Assembly: GCF_963082655.1 (NCBI RefSeq)
Contig: NC_081554.1
Coordinates: 39,330,354 to 39,394,353 of the forward strand
Direction: 5' to 3'
DNA from: Stomoxys calcitrans
Lineage: Eukaryota; Arthropoda; Insecta; Diptera; Muscidae
Length of the DNA stretch: 64,000 nucleotides
Part shown: positions 32,690-45,200 of the stretch, one piece after another
Layout: each line of letters opens with the position of its first letter
How positions within the stretch are numbered: the stretch's first letter is position 1
Notes under the pieces: generated by a model
The model's input: only the letters and a program-made list of their open reading frames with translations
Told to the model about the DNA's origin: nothing
Databases searched by the model: none
Position numbers and translations under genes: made by a program

Positions 32690-35600
32690 AAATTTTTTCT
32701 AAAGAAAAATTTTAATGAAATTTTTCTAAAAACAAAATTTTTTCTAAGGATAAAGTTTCAATGAAATTTTTTCTAAAGACAAAATTTCAATGAAATTTTT
32801 TCTAAAGACAAAATTTGAATGAAATTTTTTCTAAAGACAAAATTTTAATGAAATTTTTTCTAAAGACAAAATTTTAATGAAATTTTTTCTAAAGACAAAA
32901 TTTAAATGAAATTTTTTCTAAAGACAAAATTTAAATGAAATTTTTTCTAAAGACAAAATTTCAATGAAATTTTTTCTAAAGACAAAATTTTAATGAAATT
33001 TTTTCTAAAGACAAAATTTCAATGAAATTTTTTCTAAAGACAAAATTTCAATGAAATTTTTTCTAAAGACAAAATTTCAATGAAATTTTTTCTAAAGACA
33101 AAATTTCAATGAAATTTTTTCTAAAGACAAAACTTCAATGAAATTTTTTCTAAAGACAAAATTTCAATGAAATTTTTTCTAAAGACAAAATTTCAATGAA
33201 ATTTTTTCTAAAGACAAAATTTCAATGAAATTTTTTCTAAAGACAAAATTTCAATGAAATTTTTTCTAAAGACAAAATTTCAATGAAATTTTTTCTAAAG
33301 ACAAAATTTCAATGAATTTTTTTCTAAAGACAAAATTTCAATGAAATTTTTTCTAAAGACAAAATTTCAATGAAATTTTTTCTAAAGACAAAATTTCAAT
33401 GAAATTTTTTCTAAAGACAAAATTTCAATGAAATTTTTTCTAAAGACAAAATTTCAATAAAATTTTTTCTAAAGACAAAATTTCTATTAAATTTTTTCTA
33501 AAGACAAAATTTTAATGAAATTTTTTCTAAAGACAAAATTTCAATGAAATTTTTTCTAAAGACAAAATTTCAATGAAATTTTTTCTAAAGACAAAATTTC
33601 AATGAAATTTTTTCTAAAGACAAAATTTCAATGAAATTTTTTCTAAAGACAAAATTTTAATGAATTTTTTTCTAAAGACAAAATTTCATGAAATTTTTTC
33701 TAAAGACAAAATTTAAATGAAATTTTTTCTAAAGACAAAATTTAAATGAAATTTTTTCTAAAGACAAAATTTAAATGAAATTTTTTCTAAAGACAAAATT
33801 TCAATGAAATTTTTTCTAAAGACAAAATTTCAATGAAATTTTTTCTAAAGACAAAATTTCAATGAAATTTTTTCTAAAGACAAAATTTCAATGAAATTTT
33901 TTCTAAAGACAAAATTTCAATGAAATTTTTTCTAAAGACAAAATTTCAATGAAATTTTTTCTAAAGACAAAATTTCAATAAAATTTTTTCTAAAGACAAA
34001 ATTTCAATAAAATTTTTTCTAAAGACAAAATTTCTATGAAATTTTTTCTAAAGACAAAATTTTAATGAAATTTTTTCTAAAGACAAAATTTCAATGAAAT
34101 TTTTTCTAAAGACAAAATTTAAATGAAATTTTTTCTAAAGACAAAATTTTAATGAAATTTTTTCTAAAGACAAAATTTCAATGAAATTTTTTCTAAAGAC
34201 AAAATTTCAATGAAATTTTTTCTAAAGACAAAATTTCAATGAAATTTTTTCTAAAGACAAAATTTCAATGAATTTTTTTCTAAAGACAAAATTTCAATGA
34301 AATTTTTTCTAAAGACAAAATTTCAATGAAATTTTTTCTAAAGACAAAATTTCAATGAAATTTTTTCTAAAGACAAAATTTCAATGAAATTTTTTCTAAA
34401 GACAAAATTTCAATAAAATTTTTTCTAAAGACAAAATTTCTATGAAATTTTTTCTAAAGACAAAATTTCAATGAAATTTTTTCTAAAGACAAAATTTTAA
34501 TGAAATTTTTTCTAAAGACAAAATTTCAATGAAATTTTTTCTAAAGACAAAATTTCAATGAAATTTTTTCTAAAGACAAAATTTCAATGAAATTTTTTCT
34601 AAAGACAAAATTTCAATGAAATTTTTTCTAAAGACAAAATTTTAATGAATTTTTTTCTAAAGACAAAATTTCATGAAATTTTTTCTAAAGACAAAATTTA
34701 AATGAAATTTTTTCTAAAGACAAAATTTAAATGAAATTTTTTCTAAAGACAAAATTTAAATGAAATTTTTTCTAAAGACAAAATTTCAATGAAATTTTTT
34801 CTAAAGACAAAATTTCAATGAAATTTTTTCTAAAGACAAAATTTCAATGAAATTTTTTCTAAAGACAAAATTTCAATGAAATTTTTTCTAAAGACAAAAT
34901 TTCAATGAAATTTTTTCTAAAGACAAAATTTCAATAAAATTTTTTCTGAAGACAAAATTTCTATGAAATTTTTTCTAAAGACAAAATTTTAATGAAATTT
35001 TTTCTAAAGACAAAATTTCAATGAAATTTTTTCTAAAGACAAAATTTAAATGAAATTTTTTCTAAAGACAAAATTTAAATGAAATTTTTTCTAAAGACAA
35101 AATTTCAATGAAATTTTTTCTAAAGACAAAATTTCAATGAAATTTTTTCTAAAGACAAAATTTCAATGAAATTTTTTCTAAAGACAAAATTTCAATGAAA
35201 TTTTTTCTAAAGACAAAATTTCAATGAAATTTTTTCTAAAGACAAAATTTCAATGAAATTTTTTCTAAAGACAAAATTTCAATAAAATTTTTTCTAAAGA
35301 CAAAATTTCTATGAAATTTTTTCTAAAGACAAAATTTTAATGAAATTTTTTCTAAAGACAAAATTGCAATGAAATTTTTTCTAAAGACAAAATTTCAATG
35401 AAATTTTTTCTAAAGACAAAATTTTAATGAAATTTTTTCTAAAGACAAAATTTCAATGAATTTTTTTCTAAAGACAAAATTTCATGAAATTTTTTCTAAA
35501 GACAAAATTTAAATGAAATTTTTTCTAAAGACAAAATTTCAATGAAATTTTTTCTAAAGACAAAATTTCAATGAAATTTTTTCTAAAGACAAAATTTCAA

Positions 35601-38262
35601 TGAAATTTTTTCTAAAGACAAAATTTCAATGAAATTTTTTCTAAAGACAAAATTTCAATGAAATTTTTTCTAAAGACAAAATTTCAATGAAATTTTTTCT
35701 AAAGACAAAATTTCAATGAATTTTTTGTCTAAAGACAAAATTTCAATGAAATTTTTTCTAAAGACAAAATTTCAATGAATTTTTTTCTAAAGACAAAATT
35801 TCAATGAAATTTTTTCTAAAGACAAAATTTCAATGAAATTTTTTCTAAAGACAAAATTTTTTCTAAAGAAAAATTTTAATGAAATTTTTCTAAAAACAAA
35901 ATTTTTTCTAAGGATAAAGTTTCAATGAAATTTTTTCTAAAGACAAAATTTGAATGAAATTTTTTCTAAAGACAAAATTTGAATGAAATTTTTTCTAAAG
36001 ACAAAATTTGAATGAAATTTTTTCTAAAGACAAAATTTTAATGAAATTTTTTCTAAAGACAAAATTTCAATGAAATTTTTTCTAAAGACAAAATTTCAAT
36101 GAAATTTTTTCTAAAGACAAAATTTCAATGAAATTTTTTCTAAAGACAAAATTTCAATGAAATTTTTTCTAAAGACAAAACTTCAATGAAATTTTTTCTA
36201 AAGACAAAATTTCAATGAAATTTTTTCTAAAGACAAAATTTCAATGAAATTTTTTCTAAAGACAAAATTTCAATGAATTTTTTTCTAAAGACAAAATTTC
36301 AATGAAATTTTTTCTAAAGACAAAATTTCAATGAAATTTTTTCTAAAGACAAAATTTCAATGAAATTTTTTCTAAAGACAAAATTTCAATGAAATTTTTT
36401 CTAAAGACAAAATTTCAATGAAATTTTTTCTAAAGACAAAATTTCAATGAAATTTTTTCTAAAGACAAAATTTCAATGAAATTTTTTCTAAAGACAAAAT
36501 TTCAATGAAATTTTTTCTAAAGACAAAATTTCAATAAAATTTTTTCTAAAGACAAAATTTCTATGAAATTTTTTCTAAAGACAAAATTTTAATGAATATT
36601 TTCTAAAGACAAAATTTCAATGAAATTTTTTCTAAAGACAAAATTTCAATGAAATTTTTTCTAAAGACAAAATTTCAATGAAATTTTTTCTAAAGACAAA
36701 ATTTCAATGAAATTTTTTCTAAAGACAAAATTTCAATGAAATTTTTTCTAAAGACAAAATTTCAATGAAATTTTTTCTAAAGACAAAATTTTAATGAAAT
36801 TTTTTCTAAAGACAAAATTTCAATGAATTTTTTTCTAAAGACAAAATTTCATGAAATTTTTTCTAAAGACAAAATTTAAATGAAATTTTTTCTAAAGACA
36901 AAATTTAAATGAAATTTTTTCTAAAGACAAAATTTCAATGAAATTTTTTCTAAAGACAAAATTTCAATGAAATTTTTTCTAAAGACAAAATTTCAATGAA
37001 ATTTTTTCTAAAGACAAAATTTCAATGAAATTTTTTCTAAAGACAAAATTTCAATGAAATTTTTTCTAAAGACAAAATTTCAATGAAATTTTTTCTAAAG
37101 ACAAAATTTCAATGAAATTTTTTCTAAAGACAAAATTTCAATGAAATTTTTTCTAAAGCCAAAATTTCAATGAAATTTTCTCTAAAGACAAAATTTCAAT
37201 GAAATTTTTTCTAAAGACAAAATTTCAATGAATTTTTTTCTAAAGACAAAATTTCAATGAAATTTTCTCTAAAGACAAAATTTCAATGAAATTTTTTCTA
37301 AAGACAAAATTTCAATGAATTTTTTTCTAAAGACAAAATTTCAATGAAATTTTTTCTAAAGACAAAATTTCAATGAAATTTTTTCTAAAGACAAAATTTC
37401 AATGAAATTTTTTCTAAAGACAAAATTTCAAGGAAATTTTTTCTGAAGACAAAATTTCAATGAAATTTTTTCTAAAGACAAAATTTCAATGAAATTTTTT
37501 CTAAAGACAAAATTTCAATGAAATTTTTTCTAAAGACAAAATTTCAATGACAAAATTTCAAAGACTAAATTTCAATGAAATTTTATCTAAAGACAAAATT
37601 TTAATGAAATTTTTTCTAAAGAGAAAATTGTAAGGAATTTTTTTCCAAAGACAAAATTTCAATGAAATTTTTTCTAAAGACAAAATTTCAATGAAATTTT
37701 TTTCTAAAGGCAAAATTTCAATGAAACTTTTTCTGAAGACAAAATTTCAATGAAATATTTTCTAAAGACAAAATTTCAATGAAATTTTTTCTAAAGACAA
37801 AATTTCAAAAAAATTTTTTCTAAAGACAAAATTTCAATGACATTTTTTCTAAAGACAAAATTTTTTCTAAAGACAAAATTTCAATGAAATTTTTTCTAAA
37901 GACAAAATTTCAATGAAATTTTTTCTAAAGACAAAATTTCAATGACAAAATTTCAATGAAATTTTTTCTAAAGACAAAATTTCAATGAAATTTTTTTCTA
38001 AAGACAAAATTTCAATGAAATTTTTTCTAAAGACAAAATTTCAATGAAATTTTTTCTAAAGACAAAATTTCAATGAAATTTTTTCTAAAGACAAAATTTC
38101 AAGGAAATTTTTTCTGAAGACAAAATTTCAATGAAATTTTTTTTAAAGACAAAATTTCAATGAAATTTTTTCTAAAGACAAAATTTCAATGAAATTTTTC
38201 TAAAGACAAAGTTTCCATGAAATTTTTTCTTAAGACAAAATTTCAGCAATTTTTTTTTTCCA
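32690..38262. repeat. 29-bp AT-rich satellite, main block (about 190 monomers)
   Basis: The monomer (for example 33011-33039) is 29 bp and is repeated head-to-tail with few changes. The recurring core is TTTTTTCTAAAGACAAAATTT. Each monomer holds an 8-bp inverted repeat, GAAATTTT and AAAATTTC, around a 10-nt loop. Variant monomers (AAATTTAAATG, AAATTTGAATG, AAATTTCATG, AACTTCAATG) recur in ordered groups. Start-type variants ('tctaaggataaagtttca') occur at 32746 and 35910, so the block is built from higher-order repeats. It has no coding potential. Confidence 0.95.
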
Positions 38263-38665
38263 AAACAACATTTTAATGAAATTTTTCCTAAAAACCATTT
38301 TTATAAGAAATTTCTTTGAAGACACAAGGCCCCATTTCGAGCCTATGTTCAACATAGCGTCCAACATTTGACCTTGCCAGATAACGAAATTGTTCGTATT
38401 GAGGGAACTTGGTGCGTCAAATTGGCCCACCTTTGTCTTCTTCGTGAACAAGCAAATTTCTTTTTTTTTTCTGGGTAAATATCAAGACCTCTAGGTCTAG
38501 CCCAGACGTATGCCATATGCAAGAACCTTTCGGCCCTTCGTCAAAGTTTATTCGGATCCTTACACTTTAGAGGTATTATAACATCGTCTGCTCATGGGTC
38601 CCAAAATTTATCCACTTGTTTCTTTGCAAATGGTTTATCCTGTCTCTAAATAGCCGATCCACCCA
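38263..38665 (-). mobile_element. LINE fragment, first copy of duplicated block
   Basis: About 400 bp of I-like LINE on the minus strand (frame 38451-38230 includes FTKKTKVGQFDAPSSLN, matching the thumb region of the LINE at 28335). It is identical at offset 1,939 bp to 40202-40604. Identity extends left into the satellite at least to 37155. Confidence 0.75.
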
Positions 38666-40201
38666 TCAATGAAATTTTTTCTAAAGACAAAATTTTTTCT
38701 AAAGAAAAATTTTAATGAAATTTTTCTAAAAACAAAATTTTTTCTAAGGATAAAGTTTCAATGAAATTTTTTCTAAAGACAAAATTTGAATGAAATTTTT
38801 TCTAAAGACAAAATTTGAATGAAATTTTTTCTAAAGACAAAATTTGAATGAAATTTTTTCTAAAGACAAAATTTTAATGAAATTTTTTCTAAAGACAAAA
38901 TTTCAATGAAATTTTTTCTAAAGACAAAATTTCAATGAAATTTTTTCTAAAGACAAAATTTCAATGAAATTTTTTCTAAAGACAAAATTTCAATGAAATT
39001 TTTTCTAAAGACAAAATTTCAATGAAATTTTTTCTAAAGACAAAATTTCAATGAAATTTTTTCTAAAGACAAAATTTCAATGAAATTTTTTCTAAAGCCA
39101 AAATTTCAATGAAATTTTCTCTAAAGACAAAATTTCAATGAAATTTTTTCTAAAGACAAAATTTCAATGAATTTTTTTCTAAAGACAAAATTTCAATGAA
39201 ATTTTCTCTAAAGACAAAATTTCAATGAAATTTTTTCTAAAGACAAAATTTCAATGAATTTTTTTCTAAAGACAAAATTTCAATGAAATTTTTTCTAAAG
39301 ACAAAATTTCAATGAAATTTTTTCTAAAGACAAAATTTCAATGAAATTTTTTCTAAAGACAAAATTTCAAGGAAATTTTTTCTGAAGACAAAATTTCAAT
39401 GAAATTTTTTCTAAAGACAAAATTTCAATGAAATTTTTTCTAAAGACAAAATTTCAATGAAATTTTTTCTAAAGACAAAATTTCAATGACAAAATTTCAA
39501 AGACTAAATTTCAATGAAATTTTATCTAAAGACAAAATTTTAATGAAATTTTTTCTAAAGAGAAAATTGTAAGGAATTTTTTTCCAAAGACAAAATTTCA
39601 ATGAAATTTTTTCTAAAGACAAAATTTCAATGAAATTTTTTTCTAAAGGCAAAATTTCAATGAAACTTTTTCTGAAGACAAAATTTCAATGAAATATTTT
39701 CTAAAGACAAAATTTCAATGAAATTTTTTCTAAAGACAAAATTTCAAAAAAATTTTTTCTAAAGACAAAATTTCAATGACATTTTTTCTAAAGACAAAAT
39801 TTTTTCTAAAGACAAAATTTCAATGAAATTTTTTCTAAAGACAAAATTTCAATGAAATTTTTTCTAAAGACAAAATTTCAATGACAAAATTTCAATGAAA
39901 TTTTTTCTAAAGACAAAATTTCAATGAAATTTTTTTCTAAAGACAAAATTTCAATGAAATTTTTTCTAAAGACAAAATTTCAATGAAATTTTTTCTAAAG
40001 ACAAAATTTCAATGAAATTTTTTCTAAAGACAAAATTTCAAGGAAATTTTTTCTGAAGACAAAATTTCAATGAAATTTTTTTTAAAGACAAAATTTCAAT
40101 GAAATTTTTTCTAAAGACAAAATTTCAATGAAATTTTTCTAAAGACAAAGTTTCCATGAAATTTTTTCTTAAGACAAAATTTCAGCAATTTTTTTTTTCC
40201 A
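38666..40201. repeat. 29-bp satellite, second block (about 53 monomers)
   Basis: It restarts with the same leader variant ('tctaaggataaagtttca' near 38745) seen at 32746 and 35910. From about 39094 onwards it repeats 37155-38262 exactly at offset 1,939. Relative to the unit starting near 35865 it lacks about 0.9 kb of monomers. Confidence 0.9.
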
Positions 40202-41400
40202 AAACAACATTTTAATGAAATTTTTCCTAAAAACCATTTTTATAAGAAATTTCTTTGAAGACACAAGGCCCCATTTCGAGCCTATGTTCAACATAGCGTC
40301 CAACATTTGACCTTGCCAGATAACGAAATTGTTCGTATTGAGGGAACTTGGTGCGTCAAATTGGCCCACCTTTGTCTTCTTCGTGAACAAGCAAATTTCT
40401 TTTTTTTTTCTGGGTAAATATCAAGACCTCTAGGTCTAGCCCAGACGTATGCCATATGCAAGAACCTTTCGGCCCTTCGTCAAAGTTTATTCGGATCCTT
40501 ACACTTTAGAGGTATTATAACATCGTCTGCTCATGGGTCCCAAAATTTATCCACTTGTTTCTTTGCAAATGGTTTATCCTGTCTCTAAATAGCCGATCCA
40601 CCCATTACTGCTCTAAGGATTGGATCAGTGTGTCGGTCCGCAAATTGTTAAAAGCCCCCTCGATTTCGGTGTCATACCGCCAATGTCCTACTCTTTATCA
40701 TGGTGTCCACAATACGTAGAATGGACGTAAGGCTTATAGGTCTGTAGGCCTTTGTTGTCGCATAACTTGCCTTGCCGGGCTTGGGTATAAATACCACACT
40801 TTCCTCCTGCCAGGCTTTCCGAGTATATGCAAGTCCCAGGCACGCTGTGAAAATAGTGGCCAGAAAAGGCGCCAGATAGTCTGCCTCATTTTGCTTTAAC
40901 GCCGGAAATATTCCATCAGCTTCGGGTGACTTTAATGGATTGAAGTTCTTCAAGGCTCCCTTTACCATAAATTCTATAATGATACGCCTTCGATCAACAT
41001 CGACCTGTTGGCAGAAAATCTTCCAGAAGGCACGTTTTGTCGCTCTGATAGTCTTATTGTATGCCTTGAGCCTGTGTAATACACATTCCAGTATATTTCC
41101 GATTTTTTACGACGTGCTCGGTTATAAAGTCTGCGGACCTCTTTCCCAATATTGCGAATCTCCACGGGCGTCCAGGGTTTCTCTTGAGCTCATGTCCTTT
41201 CTCGAAGAGGACATCAGCCCTCTAGGCCAGATGGTTTTCAATTTATTACGAAAGCTTATCGGATTCGGCGCTGCCCGTGCTGTTCTAAACCTAATGTAGC
41301 GATGGTCAGAGAAGGAGTGCTCCATGGAGACCTTCCAATCCTGAACCTCATCGATTAGATTTTTCGAACATATTGTCATTGGACGCCCTCTATCGTTAAC
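40202..41400 (-). mobile_element. I-like LINE relic, endonuclease end and RT N-terminus
   Basis: From 41400 on the minus strand: end of the AP endonuclease (MEHSFSDHRYIRFRTARAAP, with the S-D-H motif), then a linker, then RT fingers (NFNPLKSPEADGIFPALKQ, EESVVFIPKPGK, KAYRPISLTSILRIVDTMI; frame 40968-40672). The region then jumps to a thumb-region fragment (40604-40202) with the palm missing. It has multiple frame breaks and is non-functional. Confidence 0.7.
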
Positions 41401-42240
41401 CGATTACCATTTGATTTCATATTTTGCTTTTTGCTATCAAATGCATATAAAAATTAAGGTCATGCTTTAAAAAAACCTTTTTTTCGGACACTCTAACAAC
41501 CACCGTCTTTATTCCAATATTCAACAAACAGATATTCAAATCTTAATTCCAAAATTACGATACAGCTTCCATAATTCAACTTCATTTGCTTTGTTTTCTA
41601 TTCTGTTTAACCCCGTTCAGCTATAAATAGAGCAGTTGGAACATTGAACCAATACCACATAAAAATATCAATTCCGTCATATAAGTGGCAGAAACTAAAA
41701 TTGCCATATAATACATATTTTATGACTCTATTAATATGCAGTGGGAAAATGCTAAATTTTTGTCGATGCATGTTTTTTTTCTCGAAAGACACGCTATGAC
41801 TTTTAACGGCTCTGGTATATAAACAAAAAATATGGCAATAGAAAATTTTAAGCACATCTTAATTAACAATGATATGAAATTAAAAGTACAAGAAAATCCG
41901 CATTTAGTTTGGCTAGGTATACCAAACGTATCGGCTGTAGTAGTAACTCATAAAAAACTCAAATTAAAACTTTTCTTGTTTAGGTTATTATTTTTTTCCC
42001 TAAGGGGGAAAGAGTCAAGCTAATTTGACCAAGCGAATGAATATCACAAGAAAAGAAGGATTTTTATTGATAATTGAAAGGAATATGACAGACAACAGAT
42101 GGGATTTGATCACATGCACGCCAATTGTAAAGGTTTCTTAGGTGGCTAGTTTAATCATCAGTACAATAGTGCTGCTCTCTGTCCTCCCGTCTGTCGGGCC
42201 TACAGTTCATAGCATGTTAATTTGTTGCCTTGAAATTAGA
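41401..42240. other. AT-rich unique sequence, no supported gene
   Basis: A 63-codon plus frame (41832-42023) and an 82-codon minus frame (41607-41855) overlap and have no motif I recognise. Nothing else is visible. Confidence 0.5.
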
Positions 42241-42244
42241 TCTA

Positions 42245-42480
42245 TTGGGTTGCCCAAAAAGTAATTGCGGATTTTTTAAAAGAAAGTAAATGCATTTTTA
42301 ATAAAACTTAGAATGAACTTTAATCAAATACACTTTTTTACACTTTTTTTCTAAAGCAAGCTAAAAGTAACAGCTGATAACCGACAGAAGAAAGAATGCA
42401 ATTACAGAGTCATAAGCTGTGAAAAAATTTGTCAACGCCGACTATATGAAAAATCCGCAATTACTTTTTGGGCAACCCAA
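42245..42480. mobile_element. Mariner-derived MITE, copy 3
   Basis: The 236-bp element has perfect TTGGGTTGCCCAAAAAGTAA ends on both strands and TA on either side (42243-42244 and 42481-42482). It is nearly identical to the copies at 10174 and 18013. Confidence 0.9.
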
Positions 42481-42654
42481 TACAATACATCCCAATTTGG
42501 AACATGGAGCCTTTAATTTTGCTACCACAAGCTAATCCCTTCAGTCTTTGTACAACATCTTTTCATGTGTCAACATCGCATTCTATTTCTTAGTGATTTC
42601 AAGGTAATTGGTCGGCTTTTTTCCAGCATCAATGTATTACGGTTCATTTTATAT

Positions 42655-43195
42655 ACGTTTGATTTTATACTCTTTTCCATATGATTGGGATATACTAATT
42701 TGGTTCTTCCGCTTGTAATACCCCAAAAAATCGATTTTAGCCACGTCTGTCCGTCTGTCAAAAGCATGCTAACTTTTAAAGAAGTAATGCTAGGCTCCAG
42801 AAAGTTTTTAAAAATACTTTTACACGAGTTAGAAGTGTAAATAGGCCAAAGCGGTCTATTTCTTAATGCTTTAGCTGCCATATAAAGCGCTCTTCAGATA
42901 TTATTTCTTGTGCCACTAGAAGGCGCAATTACCACCGGAATTAGCTTACTTTGGTACGTGGTGTTTCTTATGACCATGGACAATCGAGCCAAATATGGTC
43001 CAAATTGGTAAATAACCTGATATAGGTTCCAATAAGCTTAAACTTAACTTCATGAGCCTATAGAGGGCACAGTTGTGTCCTATTTCGCTGAATGTAGTGT
43101 TTTGATACTATTTCTAACACCCGTGCTAAGTTGATCCATAGTTTTATGGCCTCATTTTGTTCACCTCCCACATAATGCTAATTCTCATAGTAATC
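42655..43195 (+). mobile_element. HINE-A copy, degenerate and 3'-truncated
   Basis: It opens with 'ttttatactcttttccatat', has 'cgtctgtccgtctgtcaaaa' and two or three modules. It is followed directly by an RTE 3' fragment. Confidence 0.5.
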
Positions 43196-43530
43196 CTTTC
43201 TTCTTCTTTAATTGGCCACTATGACAGAACATTTGTTCCACCAGCCGAATGTAGATTAGCGTTCCAAACGCCTCCATCTTCTGCGTTCATTCTAAAATCT
43301 CTGACACCATGTTTCGAGGTGTCTCCCACACCGCTTGATCTTTCCATCGGACTCTTGGTCTTCCCGATTTGCGTGCACCTTCTTCATTTATTCTAACAAC
43401 ATGATCTAGCCAACGCAGCATTTGTATTTTGATGCTATCACAGTCATACAGATCGCCTATATTCTCCATTAACGCAAACTGGTCCATATATTTTCCGAAG
43501 AATCTTTCTCTCAAACATATGACTTTATTT
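43196..43530 (-). mobile_element. RTE-type LINE, 3' fragment
   Basis: Reverse complement of the RTE 3' third. The minus frame 43514-43287 includes YDCDSIKIQMLRWLDHVVRI and SGRPRVRWKDQAVWETP, matching the C-terminal domain of the copies at 4951 and 13377. It is 5'-truncated. Confidence 0.75.
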
Positions 43531-44193
43531 CGTAATCAATTCCTAAAATTGCTTTATGCAAAACATCTGGTCCTCCATACAATACAAGCAAACTTTCTAG
43601 ACTGAACAAGTAAAAGCGTGCTAAGTTCGGCCGGGCCGAATCTTATATACCCTACACAATGAATCGCAATTGTCGAGTTCTTTTCGCGGCATCTCTTCTT
43701 AGGCAAAAAAGGATAAAAGAAAAGATTTGCTCTACTATTAGAGCGATATCAAGATATGGACCGGTTCGGACCACAATTAATATATATATATTGGAGACCT
43801 GTGTAAAAAGTCAGCCAATTCGAATAAAAATTGCGCCCTTTGGGGGCTCAAGAAGTAAAATAGAGAGATCGATTTTTTTGGGAGCTGTATCAGGCTATAG
43901 ATCGATTCAGACCCTAATAATGAAGTGTGTTGATGGTCATGAGAGGATCCGTCGTACGAAATTGCAGACAAATCGGATAATAATTGCGCCCTTTAGAGGC
44001 TCAAGAAGTCAAGATCCCAGATCGGTTGGAATGGCAGCTATATCAGGTTATGAACCGATTTGAACCCTATTTGGCACAGTTGTTGAAAGTCATAATAAAA
44101 TACGTCGTGCAAAATTTCACCCAAATCGGATAGGAATTGCGTCCTCTATAAGCTCAAGAAGTCAAGTCCACAGATCGGCTTATATTTCAATTA

Positions 44194-45125
44194 AAGAGTG
44201 ATTTGTTAAGAGCTTGATAACTTTTTTTTTTAAAAAAACGCATAAAATTTGCAAAATCTCATCGGTTCTTTATTTGAAACGTTAGATTGGTCCATGACAT
44301 TTACTTTTTGAAGATAATTTCATTTAAATGTTGACCGCGGCTGCGTCTTAGGTGGCCCATTCGGATAGTCCAATTTTGGGCAACTTTTTCGAGCATTTCG
44401 GCCGGAATAGCCCGAACTTCTTCGGAAATGTTGTCTTCCAAAGCTGGAATAGTTGCTGGCTTATTTCTGTAGACTTTAGACTTGACGTAGCCCCACAAAA
44501 AATAGTCTAAAGGCGTCAAATCGCATGATCTTGGTGGCCAACTTACCGGTCCATTTCTTGAGATGAATTGTTCTCCGAAGTTTTCCCTAAAAATGGCCAT
44601 AGAATCGCGAGCTGTGTGGCATGTAGCGCCATCTTGTTGAAACCACATGTCAACCAAGTTCAGTTCTTCCATTTTTGGCAACAAAAAGTTTGTTAGCATC
44701 GAACGATAGCGATCGCCATTCACCGTAACGTTGCGTCCAACAGCATCTTTGAAAAAATACGGTCCAATGATTCCACCAGCGTACAAACCACACCAAACAG
44801 TGCATTTTTCGGGATGCATGGGCAGTTCTTGAACGGCTTCTGGTTGCTCTTTACTCCAAATGCTGCAATTTTGCTTATTTACGTAGCCATTCAACCAGAA
44901 ATGAGCCTCATCGCTGAACAAAATTTGTCGATAAAAAATTTCGAACCGAACACTGATTTTGGTAATAAAATTCAATGATTTGCAAGCGTTGCTCGTTAGT
45001 AAGTCTATTCATGATGAAATGTCAAAGCATACTGAGCATCTTTCTCTTTGACACCATGTCTGAAATCCCACGTGATCTGTCAAATACTAATGCATGAAAA
45101 TCCTAACCTCAAAAAAATCACCCTT
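44194..45125 (-). mobile_element. DD41D Tc1/mariner element, internally deleted
   Basis: The ends AAGAGTGATTT and AAATCACCCTT are flanked by TA (44192-44193 and 45126-45127). Length is 932 bp versus 1,304 bp for the copy at 49731, to which it is about 97-98% similar by eye. The missing part is the N-terminal half of the transposase. Confidence 0.85.
44301..44975 (-). pseudogene. DD41D transposase lacking the DNA-binding half
   Basis: The open frame of 224 codons joins a few upstream codons (MNFITKISVRFE) directly to the catalytic domain. First Asp is in ILFSDEAHFWLNG, second in MWFQQDGATCHTA and third in LTPLDYFLWGYVK, with 41 residues between the second and third. The two helix-turn-helix regions that would bind the ends are deleted, so autonomous transposition is not expected. 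The C-terminus (RSRGQHLNEIIFKK) is intact. Confidence 0.85.
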
Positions 45126-45200
45126 TATATCAGGTTATAGACCGATTTGAACCATACCACACGTCGCGCAAAATTTCATTCCAATCGGATAAGAATAAAA

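Larger units (their letters stand above)
43605..45200 (-). mobile_element. HINE-A copy interrupted by a DD41D element
   Basis: On the minus strand the 3' end (43605) has 'aacaagtaaaagcgtgctaag' and the hairpin TTCGGCCGGGCCGAA complement at 43626-43640. Modules continue to 44193 and resume after the DD41D insertion at 45126 ('tatatcaggttatagacc'). At about 45200 it meets an oppositely oriented HINE-A segment. Confidence 0.6.

Noticed and set aside
32690..40201. Possible CRISPR array, because the repeat unit is 29 bp
   Set aside because: Monomers are directly adjacent with no spacers, there are no cas genes, and the surroundings are eukaryotic. It is a satellite.
38230..40390. Two identical 73-codon frames (38230-38451 and 40169-40390) as a duplicated small gene
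   Set aside because: They are LINE thumb remnants read through into satellite. Identity comes from the 1,939-bp duplication, not from selection.
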